Assembly: GCA_009663005.1 (NCBI GenBank)
Contig: CM018900.1
Span: 11,326,609-11,336,608 of the forward strand
From: Actinidia chinensis
Taxonomy: Eukaryota > Streptophyta > Magnoliopsida > Ericales > Actinidiaceae
Direction of reading: 5' to 3'
Length of the DNA stretch: 10,000 nt
A program made the translations under genes and the position numbers. Numbering within the stretch: the stretch's first letter is position 1; each line of letters begins with the position of its first letter. The notes below the pieces were generated by a model. The model did no database searches and was not told the origin of the DNA. It saw nothing but the letters and a program-made list of their open reading frames with translations. Of this stretch, positions 8,030 through 10,000 are shown piece after piece.

Positions 8030-8256
8030 CGTGGATAACAAGCTGAACAGCGAACGGTAGCTTACCCGACGAATCAGGTCTGCTGTTGCCAGGGCTGGTT
8101 TTTGGAACAGTGCAGAACCCTTGTGAAAGTAACCATAGGTCCTCGTGGTACCGCAGCTCTGGGTTTGCCCAATAGTCCGAATGAAAACCTTCTTATGACC
8201 AAGGAGGCAGCTTTTTGACGACATGTTGACTCTTGGGTGGTCGGGCTGCTGAACAG
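8030..8256 (+). CDS. FTSH3/10: FTSH3/10-like exon: M41 zinc-protease active-site segment
   Basis: The content is INKLERRTVAYHESGHAVAG, then FLEHAEPLLKV, PRGTAALGFAQYVP and NENLLMTKE-QLFD, then a shortened MT stretch and TLGGRAAEQ before a weakened donor (AACAGTAGC, one G short of CAG-GTAGC). The zinc motif HExxH lies at 8066-8083. The first His codon is split by two extra bases (8067-8068) and the second has lost its A after 8080. If those are sequence errors the active site is intact. Almost every conserved residue can be found, but in alternating frames. This fragment, separated from the AAA+ exon by 827 bases, has the family's usual order. Confidence 0.83.
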
Positions 8257-8381
8257 TAGCTATAATGATTGCCCAGCTCATTTCTTTACACTTAGGATAA
8301 AACTGTAATAATTTCTACCAGTTTACTTGTTTTGGGGCATTCTGCTATTCTTTTATAAGGTTTGGATTTTCTTTGAATGCG
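8257..8381 (+). other. Short intron between the two protease exons
   Basis: About 125 bases, T-rich, from TAGCTATAATG (donor probably GTAGCT with a lost G) to TTGAATGCGG (acceptor probably TGCAG with a lost A). Both sites are one base short of canonical, like the exon frame breaks. Confidence 0.5.
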
Positions 8382-8867
8382 GTTCTGTTGGGGAAATTTC
8401 AACGGGAGCCCCAAAATGACTTTGGGGGAAAAAAAGGTGGGTGGGGACAAAAATGACGATGTCCCAGTTGCATCGAATGGCTTTATCGAGAAGGTGGGTC
8501 TACTCTCTTTCCCTCCAAGGGAGGACGCATTTGGATGAAGCAAGCCTTACGCAGTTCAGACGGGGGCAATTATGACGGGGAGTGAGGGGTGGTGGCCAAG
8601 CTACAAACCACGTTCAATTAATCGATAAGCACATAGAGCAAGTGGCTCAAATTGCCGAGTTTGGTGTGCTTGAAAAGAATCCTTCACCAAGATGATTTGC
8701 TCCGAGTTTGGGGTGAGAGGCCATTCAAACCAGCTGAGATGACGAATTACGAGAGATTTAGCTAGGGTGAAGAGGAAGTGATAAGGAAGGACAAAGACCC
8801 TGGGAGGAGGAGAGCACAGAAAAATGACAGTCATCTTCCCCTACAGACCGGAGTGGTGCCTACCTAA
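8382..8867 (+). CDS. FTSH3/10: FTSH3/10-like last exon: C-terminal protease helices and tail
   Basis: It opens with LLGKISTGAQND, a family hallmark, then a badly disturbed EKVTKMTYAQVAVYGF region with swollen G and A runs (8419-8455). EKVGLLSFPPREDAFG follows at about 8488-8535, then TGAIIDGEVR remnants, IDKHIEQVAQIAE near 8620-8660, HQDDLL near 8685, GERPFKPAEMTNYERF at about 8713-8760, and an acidic tail. The stop TAA is at 8865-8867 after GVVPT, the usual ending of FTSH3/10. The natural stop and tail show that the 3' end of the gene is complete even though the 5' end is missing. Confidence 0.85.
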
Positions 8868-10000
8868 TATTTTGGAGTTATAAGTGCTACATTGTAATAT
8901 GACATTAAACGAAATCCCTTCCTTTCGCTTTTTGATCTTCTATCAGAAGTGCCTCGAAGGTGGTTGTCTTGCATGGTGTTTCTTATCATCCCACTACTCA
9001 GCCCTACCACTGACAACAGACTGATATCAATGTACCTGTAACGTCACAAAAAATTTTACATAGGCCGCGTCGGGTCATCATAACGCTGGCATTTTACTCA
9101 GATGTTGGAACAAGGACTAGGAAAGAATGATGTACATTAATTATGGACTTCCAATTTTGGAGATGGTTGCTTTGTGGAGACTATGCGATTTGTGACCTAA
9201 TTTTTAAACTTGATGCTTTATTTGTTGCATCAATTTGTAGTTGGTTTACAATATGTTGACACTTGAATTTGAATGCAGTGGGTGCGCAGATGGGCCTTTG
9301 TCCTTTTTCTATTTAGGCCCAAAATCCTTAAGGCTGTATTTGGATCGAGGATTTGGCAAGAGAAAAGAAAATGGAAATAAAAAAGTTCACGATTCAATTG
9401 TGGAATTATTGGATTGTTTATTTTTATTATTTTTTTTTCCTTACAAAATCAATTATTAATACACCTAATTATTGGGCCAAAAAATTAGTCAGAGTAAAGA
9501 ATAACCCACACAACCATAATCTATATTATATATATATATATAATATATCCATTATACTTTGAATAATGTATGAAAATTATCCATTTGGATTGTTACGAAT
9601 CCCATGGATCGCCCGCCCCAATGGAGAAAAGAGATCTCTTCTTTTTTATTTAATATTCCATATAACATGTTATAAGAGGCGTTGGTTTGGGGTAGGTATT
9701 GAACCCTAGGATAAGACATATGAGGAAAAATAAATAGTAAAGTTATAAAAAGAAAAAAGAAAAACATATAAAAGTTAGTGACATTAGCTTTTGCTTGATT
9801 GGGTTAGAAAAAATGAGGTTTAAAAAATATATGTCAATTTTTTTCAACATAAACCTATGTCTATATGCATGTACAAACAGATAAAAAGAAAAGTTTTGTT
9901 TATCTTGAAAAAAGAATGCTGGGGCTGGCCAGGGCCAGGGCAAGGCACGACTCCATAATTAAAAACAGTTTTATTGTTGAAAATTACTAAAACTACCCCT
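8868..10000. other. 3' flank of the FTSH-like gene; no further gene recognised
   Basis: The first 300-400 bases probably include the 3' untranslated region; no clear AATAAA signal was seen at a useful distance. From 9340 the DNA is strongly AT-rich, with AT microsatellite at 9523-9548. A GTATTTGGATCGAGGATTTGG phrase at 9335-9356 recalls the TGTTTGGAT ends of some plant DNA transposons, but no partner end is visible. A GC-rich hairpin, CTGGCC-AG-GGCCAG, stands at 9925-9938 in otherwise AT-rich DNA. None of the open frames resembles a known protein. Confidence 0.5.
9523..9548. repeat. AT microsatellite
   Basis: TATATTATATATATATATAT and flanking AT steps form a simple-sequence repeat in the 3' flank. 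Length polymorphism is expected; no coding or regulatory role is visible. Confidence 0.7.

Larger units (their letters stand above)
5789..8867 (+). pseudogene. FTSH3/10: Mitochondrial m-AAA protease gene, FTSH3/FTSH10 type, 5'-truncated and frame-broken
   Basis: Four exons give the 3' two-thirds of a plant FtsH-type ATP-dependent zinc metalloprotease. FTSH3 and FTSH10 form the m-AAA complex of the mitochondrial inner membrane, which faces the matrix, degrades unassembled proteins and matures some precursors. In order come the intermembrane-space domain (QYKYYFNIGSIE), second membrane segment, AAA+ domain with Walker A GPPGTG, the RGRGGFSG insert, the DKALL-type second region of homology, the M41 protease domain, GKISTGAQND, and a C-terminus ending GVVPT-stop. 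The RGRGGFSG insert, the FQ-CAPSI approach to Walker B and the VVPT end point to the mitochondrial FTSH3/10 branch and not to chloroplast FtsH1/2/5/8. Intron sites are canonical or one base off. The frame is broken dozens of times, nearly always by one- or two-base indels. The exons for residues 1 to about 170 are absent. It is either a decayed, truncated gene or a real gene in error-rich sequence. Confidence 0.86.

Noticed and set aside
9661..9674. Perfect 14-base palindrome TATAACATGTTATA
   Set aside because: Short AT-rich palindromes are common by chance, and nothing nearby suggests an operator or element end.

Overview
This window looks like nuclear DNA of a flowering plant, most likely a eudicot. 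It is AT-rich, has GT-AG introns with T-rich acceptors, carries plant-type transposon remnants, and holds two recognisable nuclear genes of plant type, both on the + strand. No bacterial operon, CRISPR array, rRNA, tRNA or complete autonomous transposon was recognised. The long open frames in intron and intergenic DNA match nothing and look like chance.

Layout. Positions 1-1566 hold no recognisable gene. They contain two imperfect tandem duplications (293-388 and 572-about 815) and end in a textbook Helitron 3' terminus: hairpin, then CTAG, then T at 1541-1567. A MITE-like fragment with a GGGGCCGTTTGTTTGGGG end on the minus strand lies at about 1697-1864. A TATA-like box at 1883-1892 follows. 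From 1954 comes a broken copy of the plant RAB5IF/Rab5-interacting (OPTI-like) ER membrane protein gene, with exons at 1954-2070, 4257-4370 and 5176-5307 and possibly a last piece near 5368-5410. From 5789 to 8867 comes the 3' two-thirds of a mitochondrial m-AAA protease gene of the FTSH3/FTSH10 type: the intermembrane-space domain with second membrane segment, the AAA+ ATPase, the M41 zinc-protease domain, and a natural C-terminus. The exons are 5789-6274, 6460-7202, 8030-8256 and 8382-8867. The rest, 8868-10000, is 3' flank with AT microsatellites and weak transposon-like pieces.

The striking property is the state of the two genes. Splice sites, exon order and long runs of family-typical codons survive, yet almost every 15-40 bases the frame is broken by a one- or two-base insertion or deletion, often in a homopolymer, while codons on either side still read as the conserved family. 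Ordinary pseudogene decay produces mostly substitutions. This indel-heavy pattern is what uncorrected long-read sequence or gap-fill would give. My leading inference is that the real locus may be intact and the sequence noisy; the alternative is two adjacent decayed genes. In addition, the 5' exons of the FTSH gene (presequence and first membrane segment) are not visible between the two genes.

The two products would not act in one pathway: RAB5IF/OPTI is an ER membrane-protein insertion factor, FTSH3/10 a mitochondrial inner-membrane protease. Their proximity is interesting because, as I recall, Arabidopsis has a Rab5-interacting gene (AT2G29020) close to FTSH3 (AT2G29080), so this may be conserved microsynteny. 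I found no previously undescribed biological system here.
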